Shown here one piece after another: positions 9,170 through 17,783 of a DNA stretch of 64,000 nt. The stretch comes from Spirochaetaceae bacterium UBA5556 (lineage in GTDB: Bacteria; Spirochaetota; Spirochaetia; Treponematales; Rectinemataceae), in the NCBI GenBank assembly GCA_002425765.1, contig DIMW01000015.1:124001-188000 (forward strand). Direction: 5' to 3'. A program made the position numbers and the translations under genes. The notes beneath the pieces are model-generated. The model did no database searches. It saw only the letters and a list, made by a program, of their open reading frames with translations, and was not told the origin of the DNA. Numbering within the stretch: the stretch's first letter is position 1; each line of letters begins with the position of its first letter.

Positions 9170-9330
9170 TTTGTGCCTTTCCGATTTTGGGGCCCAGTAT
9201 ATATCCGATTTAAGAATCGTCGTAAGGCCGCAGATGTCCAGATGCTGTCATCGAATTTTCTAATGATCGTATACCATCCCTTGAGTACCGCAAATGGGGC
9301 AAGGAGAGGTTTCTCTTTTCTCGTGTCCTA
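9170..9330 (-). pseudogene. ISL3-like transposase N-terminal remnant
   Basis: Reverse-strand translation gives CPICGTQGMVYDH, a stop, then IR, another stop, and QHLDICGLTTILKSDI. This follows the ISL3-family zinc-finger start (CP.CG...VYDH..R.WRHLDI....T.L). It is short and interrupted by two stops. The family guess rests on this pattern alone. Confidence 0.4.
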
Positions 9331-9529
9331 TGGTGACGATTACTTCCGGCTTCACCATGTTTACTATGACGTGATGGCGTACGTTATCACGTATGAATAC
9401 CGGTGTAATCCAAGAAGCTTCTGATAGGACTTGGTGTCTTGCACGCTTCCAGTATCGTTCCTAAGCGTGTGAATGTCATGCTATCCACACAATTCCCGGA
9501 AACCTTAGTAAAAAATATATGATTAAGGC

Positions 9530-9557
9530 TTGACTGCACCCCAACCTATGCTAAAAT
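9530..9557 (+). promoter_or_regulatory. Extended -10 promoter of the aminotransferase-Liv operon
   Basis: TTGACT at 9530-9535 and TAAAAT at 9552-9557 are spaced by 16 bases, with a TGC extended -10 element directly before the hexamer. It sits ~205 bases before the aminotransferase start, leaving a leader of roughly 200 nt. Confidence 0.65.
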
Positions 9558-9635
9558 GATAGCACTAAAATGCGTGGCAGGCATGTTAGGTATAAAAATA
9601 CAGTATTTTAAGCTTTTATCGGAAAGGATATGATA

Positions 9636-9707
9636 ATGAAAAATGTGCTGATTGATATAAAAAAAAGCGTATTTTTTTGTGGGGATCATGTTTTCCTTTT
9701 ATTATAG
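9636..9707 (+). CDS. Possible 23-aa leader peptide
   Basis: A short ORF (ATG to TAG) lies in the leader of the aminotransferase operon. GGAAAGGA at 9621-9628 is a good ribosome site 7 bases before the ATG. The peptide is lysine/isoleucine-rich, then hydrophobic. A run of A's followed after GCGT by a run of T's (about 9659-9678) lies within it and could fold. Whether it is translated, or serves attenuation, is unknown. Confidence 0.3.
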   Translation: MKNVLIDIKKSVFFCGDHVFLLL

Positions 9708-9761
9708 GCATTTTTGAATAATCCACTTAAATTCGTTCATGGAGAGAGGAGGTTTCCCAAA

Positions 9762-11039
9762 ATGAATACTGTAGAGAAATATAAGAAGTACGTAAATACT
9801 TCTTTTGTAAAGGCAATTGAGCCCGTTGTGGTTATTAAGGCTTCAGGAAGCAAGGTCACCGGTGAAGACGGAAAAGTGTATACCGATCTCTACGCAGGTA
9901 TCTCGGTCGTGAATGCAGGACACTGCAATCCCGAAGTTGGAGAAGCGGCCAAGGCGCAGATCGACAAGTTGGTTCACTGCGCTTCCTATGTTTATTATGC
10001 GCCTACGGTAGCCGATTATGCCGAAAAGATCGCAGAAGTCGCGCCGGGAAGGCTGCAGAAGACATTCTTTGGTAATGGAGGTGCAGAGGCCAATGAATGT
10101 GCGATGCGCATGGCCAAGCAATATACAAAAAAGCAGGAATTCATTGCCTTGCAAGGATCCTTTCACGGAAGAAGTTTAGCCACACTCTCCATAACGGGGA
10201 ACAAGGGCAGGAAGAAAGGCGGCGGACCGTATATGTCAGGCGTTGCTTTCCATCCGGCTCCATATTGCTATCGTTGTCCCTTCAATATGTCATATCCCTC
10301 CTGTGACATGTTTTGCGCAAAGTATCTTGAGCGAACGATACAGTATGATACCAGCGATAACGTGGCAGCTTTTGTTGCGGAGACCATCATGGGGGAGGGC
10401 GGCATAATTGTACCGCCCAAGGAATATTTCAAAGAAATTAAGAAAATCCTCGATCAGTATGAAATCCTCCTCTTGCTTGACGAAGTGCAATGCGGGTTTG
10501 GTCGTTCTGGCAAGCTATTTGCAATAGAACACTATGATGTGGAGCCGGATATCATGACCATGGCAAAAGGGATTGCGGCGGGATTTCCCCTTTCTGCTTG
10601 TATCGCGAGACCGGAAATTGCCGATTCATTCCGCCCGGGAGATCATCTCTCGACGTTTGGCGGTAATCCGGTTTCCTGTGCGGCGGGTATTGCCAATCTC
10701 AATTATATGCTCAGAGAGAAGCTCCCCGAAAAGGCCTTGGAAAAAGGGAAAAAGTTTATGGAGGAACTGAGGGAGCTGCAGAAAAAAACGCCACTCATCG
10801 GCGATGTGCGTGGTTCTGGGCTTATGGTTGGTGTGGAGCTGGTTCGTGATATGGAAAAGACGCCTGCAGCTGACGAGGCGGTAAAGATCAAGTCTATGAT
10901 GCGCGAGAGAGGCTTCCTGATTGGCTTGGGAGGCACCTTCGGCAATGTCTTGAGGCTGCAGCCTCCTCTTGTTATCTCGCAGGAAGAGCTTTCTTCTGCG
11001 GTAACAGCCCTTGCCGCCTGCTTCAAGGAATTGGTATGA
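9762..11039 (+). CDS. Class III aminotransferase (omega-amino acid / beta-alanine type)
   Basis: PLP-dependent class III (GABA/beta-alanine/AGXT2-like) aminotransferase of 425 residues. It moves an amino group from an omega-amino acid to a keto acid. Visible are FFGNGGAEANECAMRMAK (phosphate-binding GAEANE), QGSFHGRSLATLS, the LLLLDEVQCGFGRSGK block with the PLP-binding Asp, and the Schiff-base lysine in MTMAKGIAAG (Lys269). Start chosen at ATG 9762 behind GAGAGGAGG rather than an upstream TTG. It overlaps panE by 4 bases and heads a seven-gene transcript. Beta-alanine to malonate semialdehyde is the reaction the context suggests; GABA or taurine remain possible. Confidence 0.88.
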   Translation: MNTVEKYKKYVNTSFVKAIEPVVVIKASGSKVTGEDGKVYTDLYAGISVVNAGHCNPEVGEAAKAQIDKLVHCASYVYYAPTVADYAEKIAEVAPGRLQKTFFGNGGAEANECAMRMAKQYTKKQEFIALQGSFHGRSLATLSITGNKGRKKGGGPYMSGVAFHPAPYCYRCPFNMSYPSCDMFCAKYLERTIQYDTSDNVAAFVAETIMGEGGIIVPPKEYFKEIKKILDQYEILLLLDEVQCGFGRSGKLFAIEHYDVEPDIMTMAKGIAAGFPLSACIARPEIADSFRPGDHLSTFGGNPVSCAAGIANLNYMLREKLPEKALEKGKKFMEELRELQKKTPLIGDVRGSGLMVGVELVRDMEKTPAADEAVKIKSMMRERGFLIGLGGTFGNVLRLQPPLVISQEELSSAVTALAACFKELV

Positions 11040-11971
11040 AAATTTCGATTATCGGATCAGGAGCGATGGGTTCCCTCTTCGGAGGGAACCTCGCCCTTGC
11101 GGGGGAGGATGTTGTCCTCTACGACGTCTACAAAGAACATGTGGACGCGGTGAATACGCAAGGGCTTTCGATAGAGGATGCCGCCAGCGGTGAAGTTACA
11201 ATCGTTCATCCTCTGGCATCTTCTGATCCCGAGTCTGTGGCCAATTCTGACGTTCTAATTATATTTGTCAAGTCAACTACCACTGAATCGGTGGCCGCGC
11301 AATTTGAGTCATTCACCGGAGCTCATACGATTGTGCTGACGTTGCAGAATGGGCTCGGGAATGACGCCATCCTGTGTAAATATTTTGGGGCGCAGCGGAC
11401 TGCAATCGGAGTGACTTCGCAGGGCGCGACGTTCTTTGGTCCGGGGAAAATTCGACATGCGGGGAAAGGGCCGACCTATATTACTATGGCCAGTGGTGAT
11501 GAAGCCAAGTTGCACGATCTTGCCGCAGCCTTTTCCAGAGCTGGGTTTGAGACTCATGTGAGCGCGGAAGTGACCGGTCTGGTATGGAGCAAGCTTATTG
11601 TCAATGTAGGTATCAATGCGCTCACTGCGCTGCTGAATGTAAACAACGGCCAGCTTTTGGAATACGAGGATATCAGGCAAGTTATGGCTGATCTTGTCAA
11701 TGAAGCGCTTGTTGTTGCCGCGAAGAAGGGCATCCATCTCATTTATGATGACCCCTTAGCGCAAGTATATGAAGTGGCACGGAAAACAGCGTCGAATTCT
11801 TCTTCTATGTTGCAGGATTTCCGGAAAAACCGCCAGACGGAGATCGATTTTATGAACGGTGCTATCGTGAATGAGGCACAAAAGCTTGGGATAGCGGCGC
11901 CAGTCAATGAGACGGTGACCAGGCTCGTCCGGACACTGGATATGCTGCACACCCAAAAAGGAACCACATGA
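11036..11971 (+). CDS. panE: 2-dehydropantoate 2-reductase (ketopantoate reductase)
   Basis: NADP-dependent oxidoreductase interconverting ketopantoate and pantoate. The 311-residue protein has the ApbA/PanE layout: N-terminal Rossmann motif IIGSGAMGSLFGG (residues 4-16), the FVKSTTTESV region with the conserved Lys, a TLQNGLGN block, and a helical C-terminal domain with the VWSKLIVNVGINALTAL segment. It overlaps the aminotransferase (ATGA) and the M20 gene (ATGA), so translation is coupled. Its placement between a transaminase and an amidohydrolase rather than with panC suggests use as pantoate dehydrogenase; this is inference. Some ApbA-family members act on other 2-keto acids. Confidence 0.85.
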   Translation: MKISIIGSGAMGSLFGGNLALAGEDVVLYDVYKEHVDAVNTQGLSIEDAASGEVTIVHPLASSDPESVANSDVLIIFVKSTTTESVAAQFESFTGAHTIVLTLQNGLGNDAILCKYFGAQRTAIGVTSQGATFFGPGKIRHAGKGPTYITMASGDEAKLHDLAAAFSRAGFETHVSAEVTGLVWSKLIVNVGINALTALLNVNNGQLLEYEDIRQVMADLVNEALVVAAKKGIHLIYDDPLAQVYEVARKTASNSSSMLQDFRKNRQTEIDFMNGAIVNEAQKLGIAAPVNETVTRLVRTLDMLHTQKGTT

Positions 11972-13245
11972 TGGTCGATGCAAGAGAAGCAGCCTTTGTG
12001 CATGCGGTGAACAAAGAAGAACTTGTTTCGCTCATTCAGGATCTTGTGCGCATAGACTCTGTCATACGTCCCGATAGCGGCAATACTGAGCACAATGTCG
12101 CCCGTTACATCATCGATTGGGTGAGGCGCGAATTGGGTATTGAGCCCATTGTCTGTGAAGTAGCCCCGAACCGTGAGAATATCATCGTAACGGTAGATTC
12201 CGGTCGCCCGGGTCCTTGCCTGATGATAGAAGGGCATATGGATGTAGTCAGTGAAGGCGACAGGACCGCGTGGACATATGATCCTTTCGGGGCCAAAATC
12301 GTCGACGGGAAACTGTATGGCCGCGGTTCTTGCGACATGAAAGCGGGTGATGCGATTGCTCTTCTCACCGCAAAAATCTTCAGGCATACTGACCAGTTAT
12401 GGATTGGCAAGATACGGCTGGGCATTGTGTGTGATGAAGAAAACATGATGATTGGGATCAAGCATTATATTAAGAATGGCTATGCCGATGATGTTGATGC
12501 CTGTCTTGTGCCCGAACCCGAAGAAAACAACTTGTGCATAAGAATGAAAGGGGCCATCCGTGCGATCGTGAGAGTCCACGGGAAAATGGCACATGGCGCA
12601 ATGCCCTTGACCGGTATCAACCCGAATATACGGCTCGCACACATTATCCTCGCGTTTGAGGAATTCGAGAGACAGGAGAAAGAACGCTGTGGTACAGATC
12701 CTTATCTCGGTCTGCCGTCGGTGACTTTTACGGTCATTCAGGCTCCGCCGGCAGGCACTCCTGCGCAGCTTAATGTCATGCCTTCAGAAGCAGTCGCCTA
12801 TGTCGATATCCGGACCACTTTGGCGCAAAATCACGATGTAGTGCGGGAGAAACTGAAGGGGTTGCTCGGTAATCTTGCGAAAGATGATCCTGATTTTAAA
12901 GCGGATATCGAATTCATTGAAGACCGTCCCGTGGTCGGCATTTCAGAGGATGCGCCGATCGCTTCAATCTCCGCGCAGGCTTATAGGGACCTGACTGGCA
13001 AAGATCCGATCTGGAACGGAGTCCCCGGAGCAACCGACGGGACCTTCCTGAGTGCTTGGAAGAATATTCCGTGTCTCGTCAATGGGCCTGGGCCGCGTCA
13101 CATTCCTCATCATACTGATGAATATGTGGGAATAGAGGAATCGTATGAATGTGCTCAAATCTATGCATTGACCGCTTCCCGCTTTCTTGCTCCAGAATCA
13201 TCAGATCACCGGAAAAAAGATTGGACAAGGGATACATCATGTTAA
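11968..13245 (+). CDS. M20-family amidohydrolase/peptidase (ArgE/DapE-like)
   Basis: Di-metal M20 hydrolase of 425 residues that cleaves an amide bond. Metal-site motifs are visible: GHMDV (His), YGRGSCDMKAG (bridging Asp), CDEEN (catalytic and metal Glu), PEPE and the C-terminal HIPHHTDE His. A dimerisation lid with KMAHGAMP lies in the middle. It overlaps panE by 4 bases and livG by 7. Usual M20 substrates are N-acyl amino acids, including N-acetylornithine, succinyl-DAP and carbamoyl-beta-alanine. With PanE and a beta-alanine-type transaminase beside it, hydrolysis of pantothenate to pantoate plus beta-alanine is a good candidate reaction but untested. Confidence 0.85.
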   Translation: MMVDAREAAFVHAVNKEELVSLIQDLVRIDSVIRPDSGNTEHNVARYIIDWVRRELGIEPIVCEVAPNRENIIVTVDSGRPGPCLMIEGHMDVVSEGDRTAWTYDPFGAKIVDGKLYGRGSCDMKAGDAIALLTAKIFRHTDQLWIGKIRLGIVCDEENMMIGIKHYIKNGYADDVDACLVPEPEENNLCIRMKGAIRAIVRVHGKMAHGAMPLTGINPNIRLAHIILAFEEFERQEKERCGTDPYLGLPSVTFTVIQAPPAGTPAQLNVMPSEAVAYVDIRTTLAQNHDVVREKLKGLLGNLAKDDPDFKADIEFIEDRPVVGISEDAPIASISAQAYRDLTGKDPIWNGVPGATDGTFLSAWKNIPCLVNGPGPRHIPHHTDEYVGIEESYECAQIYALTASRFLAPESSDHRKKDWTRDTSC

Positions 13246-13994
13246 AGATCAACGGTTTGTATAAAAATTTTGGTGCCCTCCAGGCCTTGGACAATGTGGA
13301 TATGGAAGTAAAAGAAGGGGAGATCCATGGAGTCATTGGCCCGAACGGTTCCGGAAAAACTACTCTTTTTAATTGCATCACTGGTACTCTAAAACCTGAT
13401 GGTGGAAAAGTCTTTTTTAAAGATGAAGAGATTACCGGATTAGCGGCGCATGTCATCGCAAATAAAGGAATTCATCGGACTTTTCAGGCGGGTAGACTGA
13501 TTTCAAACCTAACAGTGCTTGAAAATATCATGTGTGGTGTTCAGGACTCTTTAGGAAAGGCGTTGAAGGACACGATGGTTCGATGGCCGTTCACTCCGTC
13601 TAATAGGGAAAAAGAAATCAGGGAAAAGGCGGAGCGCATTGCTGAATTTATCGGACTCGCCGATGTGATGAACCGCTGGTCAAATGATCTTGTCTGGACG
13701 GAACGACAACTTGTCCAGATAGGGCGTGCGCTCATCAATGAACCATCTCTGCTGCTTCTCGATGAGCCTGCGTCCGGGATGGGACCACACGAAATCGAAA
13801 ACATGGAAGACATCATCCGGAAAATACGAGGCATGGGGATAACCATCGTGGTGGTGAGCCACGAAGTCAAAATGCTCATGAACCTTTCAGAAATTGTCAC
13901 CGTGCTCAATTTTGGGCAGAAAATCGCAGAGAATGTTCCAGAGATCATCCAAAAAGATACCCGAGTGTTGGAGGCTTATCTTGGAACTGAATAG
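13239..13994 (+). CDS. livG: Branched-chain amino acid-type ABC transporter ATPase 1 (LivG)
   Basis: ATPase subunit of a Liv/HAAT-type importer, 251 residues. Walker A GPNGSGKTT, the Q-loop region HRTFQAGRL, Walker B LLLLDEPASGMG and the switch His in VVSHEV are present. The ABC signature, normally LS.GQQ, reads LVWTERQ, a marked departure that could weaken ATP hydrolysis at one site. Start taken at ATG 13239, inside the end of the M20 gene, matching the family N-terminus. It is one of five transporter genes in order G-F-H-M-K. Confidence 0.88.
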   Translation: MLKINGLYKNFGALQALDNVDMEVKEGEIHGVIGPNGSGKTTLFNCITGTLKPDGGKVFFKDEEITGLAAHVIANKGIHRTFQAGRLISNLTVLENIMCGVQDSLGKALKDTMVRWPFTPSNREKEIREKAERIAEFIGLADVMNRWSNDLVWTERQLVQIGRALINEPSLLLLDEPASGMGPHEIENMEDIIRKIRGMGITIVVVSHEVKMLMNLSEIVTVLNFGQKIAENVPEIIQKDTRVLEAYLGTE

Positions 13995-14022
13995 AACCTT
14001 GGTTGACGAAAAAAAGACGCCC

Positions 14023-14721
14023 ATGCTCCGCGTCGAAGAACTCTCAGTATCGTATGGCCAGATACATGCCCTGGAGAAGGTCAGCATTGAAGTGTACCCG
14101 CATGAGATAGTCGTACTCATTGGTGCGAACGGTGCAGGGAAAACGACGCTTTTGTCCTCCATCCTTGGTGTGAAGGCCCCCACCTCGGGTAATGTATTCT
14201 TTGAGGGTAAAAAGATTGACAGAGTCCCTGTGGATAGAAATGTCAGAGAGGGTATTTGTCTGGTACCGGAAGGGCGTGGCGTATTTGCCTCAATGTCGGT
14301 ACTGGACAATCTGTTGCTCGGCGCACACCACAATCTCGTGAACAAAGATAAAAACCTTGCGCGTGTGTATGAGTGGTTTCCTATTCTGAAAAAGAGGAAG
14401 GATCAGGTGGCAAAAACGCTTTCCGGGGGCGAACGGCAGATGCTTGCCATAGCAAGAGCACTCATGTCAGCCCCTAAGCTGATAATGGTCGATGAGCCTT
14501 CAATCGGACTTGCGCCGATCATTGTCAATGATATTTTCGATATTCTGGTCATGCTCAATAAAGAGGGATATACCGTCCTTCTCTCTGAGCAGAATGCATT
14601 CAAGGCCCTAAAGTGTGCTCATCGTGGCTATGTGCTTGAAACCGGCACTATTGCGCTTTCAGGCACATCATCTTTGCTTCTAAATGATCCAGGCGTAAAA
14701 GCTGCCTATCTTGGAGCATGA
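14023..14721 (+). CDS. livF: Branched-chain amino acid-type ABC transporter ATPase 2 (LivF)
   Basis: Second ATPase of the Liv-type importer, 232 residues from ATG 14023 (MLRVEELSVSYGQ). An in-frame TTG at 13999 would add eight residues. Walker A GANGAGKTT, the LivF-typical LVPEGRGVFASMSVLDNL, a normal signature LSGGERQ, Walker B LIMVDEPSIGLAP and a final LSEQN switch region are visible. The intact signature contrasts with LivG. It overlaps livH by 4 bases. Confidence 0.9.
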   Translation: MLRVEELSVSYGQIHALEKVSIEVYPHEIVVLIGANGAGKTTLLSSILGVKAPTSGNVFFEGKKIDRVPVDRNVREGICLVPEGRGVFASMSVLDNLLLGAHHNLVNKDKNLARVYEWFPILKKRKDQVAKTLSGGERQMLAIARALMSAPKLIMVDEPSIGLAPIIVNDIFDILVMLNKEGYTVLLSEQNAFKALKCAHRGYVLETGTIALSGTSSLLLNDPGVKAAYLGA

Positions 14722-15608
14722 ATATGCAGGTTTTTATTGCACAGATATTAAATGGCCTTTCTATCGGAAGTGTATATGTACTTCTGGTTACCGGTTTTAA
14801 TCTGCTTCTTCTTGTCGCGATGATTATTCATTTTTCCTATCCCCAAGTTGTTGTTTTTTCAATGTATATTATCTGGTTGGTATTAAAAATGACGAACAAC
14901 AATCTGTTGTTGGGGATATTGGCGGGTGTTTCTTCGGCCGTGTTGTTCAATTTCATCAGCGCGCCGCTTTTTCAGAAAATTATGAAAAACCGCGAGGAAG
15001 TAGATATCAACGCAACGATGGTCCTCTCCATGGCGATAGGGTGGATCATCACTGATGTTCTCTCGCACGCGTTCAACAATGGGCTCCCGATTCAGTTCCC
15101 GGAAGAGATTACAGGCAGCCGGCCGTTGTTCAGAATCGGACTTATAAGCATCCTGCCAGGTCAGGTGTGGGCGTTGTCGATTGGCATTATTGTGGTGTCA
15201 GGATTTTTCATTCTGCTTTACAAGACAAAAGCAGGACGCGCCTTTAGGGCCATTGCGGAAGATCCGGCTGGCGCAAGACTCGTCGGTATTCCTCTAGTCA
15301 AAACGGGATTCCAGAGCTATGCGCTTTCCGGTGTGTTGGGAGGGCTGACCGCAGTGCTGCTGGCGATGCTTTTCCACTCGGCATCACCGGGGCTTGGAGA
15401 GCAAGTGTCCCACAAAGTCTTGGCAGTATCTATAGTCGCGGGACTCGGCAACCTTACTGGGGGGCTCGTGGTGGGGCTTGCACTCGGTATCCTTGAGGCG
15501 CTCGTGCAAGGATATATCTCGGGGAATTGGTCCAACGCCATCGCATTTGTCGTTATGCTTATCGTTATTATGGTCAAGCCGAAAGGTTTGTTTGGCATGA
15601 AGGTATAG
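14718..15608 (+). CDS. livH: Branched-chain amino acid-type ABC transporter permease (LivH)
   Basis: Polytopic inner-membrane permease, 296 residues, about eight hydrophobic segments. The N-terminus FIAQILNGLSIGSVYVLLVTG and the AEDPAGARLVGIPLVKT coupling loop (around residues 180-195) match LivH, where the loop contacts the ATPases. It forms the membrane channel together with LivM, encoded 9 bases downstream. A second in-frame ATG two codons in is equally usable. Confidence 0.9.
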   Translation: MNMQVFIAQILNGLSIGSVYVLLVTGFNLLLLVAMIIHFSYPQVVVFSMYIIWLVLKMTNNNLLLGILAGVSSAVLFNFISAPLFQKIMKNREEVDINATMVLSMAIGWIITDVLSHAFNNGLPIQFPEEITGSRPLFRIGLISILPGQVWALSIGIIVVSGFFILLYKTKAGRAFRAIAEDPAGARLVGIPLVKTGFQSYALSGVLGGLTAVLLAMLFHSASPGLGEQVSHKVLAVSIVAGLGNLTGGLVVGLALGILEALVQGYISGNWSNAIAFVVMLIVIMVKPKGLFGMKV

Positions 15609-15617
15609 GAGGGGCGC

Positions 15618-16508
15618 ATGCCACTTTCACTCTATTACTATCTTTCAATCACTGCGGTAAATATATTGATGAGCTGGGCACTCTATGTGCCTTATAGGAT
15701 GACGCAACTGCACTTCATCACCATCGCTAACATGATGATTTCCGGTTACCTTGCTGGGTATCTGGTGTTGCATGTGCACGTTCCATTTGTATGCGCTCTT
15801 CTGATTGGCTTTGTGGTTGGTGGCATTATCGGCTATGTCGTGTCACTGTTCATTGGTGATGCGCCAACGTTTGCAGTCGTTATTGTCGGATTCACTTTCA
15901 TTTATATTACACGGACAATAGTAGAAAACTTGTCGATCGTTGGCGGGACCATGGGAATGTTCGGTCTTCCCAACATAGGCGGCAACCCGGTAGCCCATCG
16001 ATGGATAATCCTAGGCATTTTGTACGGGCTCGTTGTTCTCTGTGGCTTTCTGATCTACCGGTTTGACCATTCCAGTATTGGACGAGCGGCTTCCGCGATA
16101 TTTGTGGATAAGGAACTGGCGTCATCGCTTGGAATCGATATCAAGAAGCTAGGCATGCTCGTTCAGACATTCAGCTGTACTCTTGCCGGCGGTGTCGGAG
16201 TTCTGTATGGATTCATCTACAAGAGTTTCCATTTGGATTTTTTCGGTTTTGCCCTCATTGGCGTCTATATGACAGTGCTTTTTGTGGGGGGCTATTCGAC
16301 ACAATGGGGCCCTCTTATTGCCGCACCAATTCTTTATGGAGTACCATTATTTTTTCCCCCGGCAGTGCAATCTTGGCGTATAGTAATATATGGAGTGATG
16401 CTGATTCTTGTGCTGGTGTTGAAGCCGGAAGGTTTTATAACCAGGAAGTCTGTGTATTCCATCGGTTTAGCGCTCTCGCGTAAACGAGAGAAGGTAATAC
16501 GTTCGTGA
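15618..16508 (+). CDS. livM: Branched-chain amino acid-type ABC transporter permease (LivM)
   Basis: Second permease of the importer, 296 residues with multiple membrane helices. The coupling-loop segment ASAIFVDKELASSLGIDIKK (~residues 155-174) is a recognisable though divergent version of the LivM 'AIREDE.AA..LGI' loop. The C-terminus carries the usual VLKPEGFI motif. A GGAGGGGC ribosome site precedes the ATG. It ends 13 bases before livK. Confidence 0.88.
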   Translation: MPLSLYYYLSITAVNILMSWALYVPYRMTQLHFITIANMMISGYLAGYLVLHVHVPFVCALLIGFVVGGIIGYVVSLFIGDAPTFAVVIVGFTFIYITRTIVENLSIVGGTMGMFGLPNIGGNPVAHRWIILGILYGLVVLCGFLIYRFDHSSIGRAASAIFVDKELASSLGIDIKKLGMLVQTFSCTLAGGVGVLYGFIYKSFHLDFFGFALIGVYMTVLFVGGYSTQWGPLIAAPILYGVPLFFPPAVQSWRIVIYGVMLILVLVLKPEGFITRKSVYSIGLALSRKREKVIRS

Positions 16509-16521
16509 AGGAGGAGAGGCC

Positions 16522-17682
16522 ATGAAAAAATTGGTAATAGCAACGCTGCTGGTACTAATGGCCGTGAGCTTTGGCTTTGGACAGACCAATGTGGTCGTCA
16601 GCGAATGGCGAGTGCCATTTCTCAATTCTCTGACTGGTTCGATTGCGGCTATTGGTGAATTCCTGCAATGGGGAGCGAATTATGCAGCCGACGAAATAAA
16701 TGCTGCGGGAGGCATTGCAGGTAAGCCAGTCAAAGTTGTTCCTGTCGATACCGCACTTGATCCTCAGAAAGGTTCTGTGGAAATGGCGCGTGTTGTCAAG
16801 GACAGCCTCGTCGCCATGGGGCCTGTTCCCGAACCTGTGATCATGGCAGCCATGCCGATTGCGGTAGAAAACCAGATGGTTTCAATAACCGCCACTACAT
16901 CATATGAATACGCCTCACAATTTTTCCCCTGGACTGTCTCTTGGTTCCCGCCAACCTTGGATAGATTGCCACCGCTTGTTGTTGCATGGGCAAAGCAGTT
17001 CGGCGATATGAAGCAGGTAGTGCAGTTTATCGAGCCCTACGGACCATGGCCAGGGATGGCAGATGCACACAGCAAGGCGCTCAAGAGTCTGAATATCAAA
17101 GAGCAGAAGGCTATTGAGGTACCTACCGATGCGGTCACATTTGGCCCGCTTGTGGTAAGGGCCCTCGATCAGAATCCTGATGGTGTGATTCTCGTGTGCA
17201 ACGCGGAGAAGGCCGCCAAGATTATTAAAGAGCTGAAGAGCCGTGGATGGAGCAAGATGAATCATATCCTGGTTTTTTCGAGCGCTGATGATGCACAGCT
17301 TTACTCGACTGGCGGAATGGATCTGAACGGAGTTCAGGTTTATAATTATCTTAACCTTGACATTTCAAATCCCCGCTGGGACAAGTTCAAAGCCGAATTC
17401 GCAAAAGCGCACAATGGCAACATGCCTTTCTCGCTTTCACCAAACTATTACGACGCACTCTACATGATCAAGGAAGCGATTGAAAAGACCGGCGTTACGG
17501 GAGATCCCAAAAAGCTTAAAGAAGAGCGCAAGAAAATTGCCGATTATATTGCGAATGTAAAGGGCTTTAAAGGGCTTCTCTTTGACTGGGATATGAAGGA
17601 CGGCGTGCCGACCAACAAGCCGACCTATATATTCGAAATTCAGAATGGTAAGAAACAGCTTGTTCTGGAAGTAAAACAGTAA
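16522..17682 (+). CDS. livK: Branched-chain amino acid-type substrate-binding protein (LivK-like)
   Basis: Type I periplasmic binding protein of 386 residues with a Sec signal peptide (MKKLVIATLLVLMAVSFGFG, cleavage likely near residue 20). The mature part begins with the family pattern PFLNSLTGSIAAIGEFLQWGANYAADEINAAGG and ends in strands of the second lobe. It is the last gene of the transport operon, preceded by AAGGAGGAGAGG and followed by a terminator. Its ligand sets the specificity of the whole locus and is unknown; a pantothenate-like or beta-alanyl compound is the contextual guess. Confidence 0.88.
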   Translation: MKKLVIATLLVLMAVSFGFGQTNVVVSEWRVPFLNSLTGSIAAIGEFLQWGANYAADEINAAGGIAGKPVKVVPVDTALDPQKGSVEMARVVKDSLVAMGPVPEPVIMAAMPIAVENQMVSITATTSYEYASQFFPWTVSWFPPTLDRLPPLVVAWAKQFGDMKQVVQFIEPYGPWPGMADAHSKALKSLNIKEQKAIEVPTDAVTFGPLVVRALDQNPDGVILVCNAEKAAKIIKELKSRGWSKMNHILVFSSADDAQLYSTGGMDLNGVQVYNYLNLDISNPRWDKFKAEFAKAHNGNMPFSLSPNYYDALYMIKEAIEKTGVTGDPKKLKEERKKIADYIANVKGFKGLLFDWDMKDGVPTNKPTYIFEIQNGKKQLVLEVKQ

Positions 17683-17708
17683 CGTTTCTAGCTTGGTTTG
17701 AAGTATTA

Positions 17709-17742
17709 GGGGGCGCTGGTGTTTGCCGCAGCCCCCTTTTTT
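17709..17742 (+). terminator. Intrinsic terminator after livK
   Basis: GGGGGC at 17709-17714 pairs with GCCCCC at 17731-17736 (extended by further internal pairs), followed directly by six T's. This ends the aminotransferase-to-livK transcript and leaves pduL as a separate or read-through unit. Confidence 0.85.
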
Positions 17743-17783
17743 CAAGCTTTTTCCCTTACAACGCGTTTCAAAATGGAGTTGTT

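Noticed and set aside
9173..9424. 83-codon forward ORF
   Set aside because: No ribosome site or family match; the opposite strand carries an ISL3-like remnant.
4196..11971. Ordinary pantothenate biosynthesis operon
   Set aside because: panC and panD are absent, panB and panE are in different transcripts, and the partners are catabolic or transport genes.
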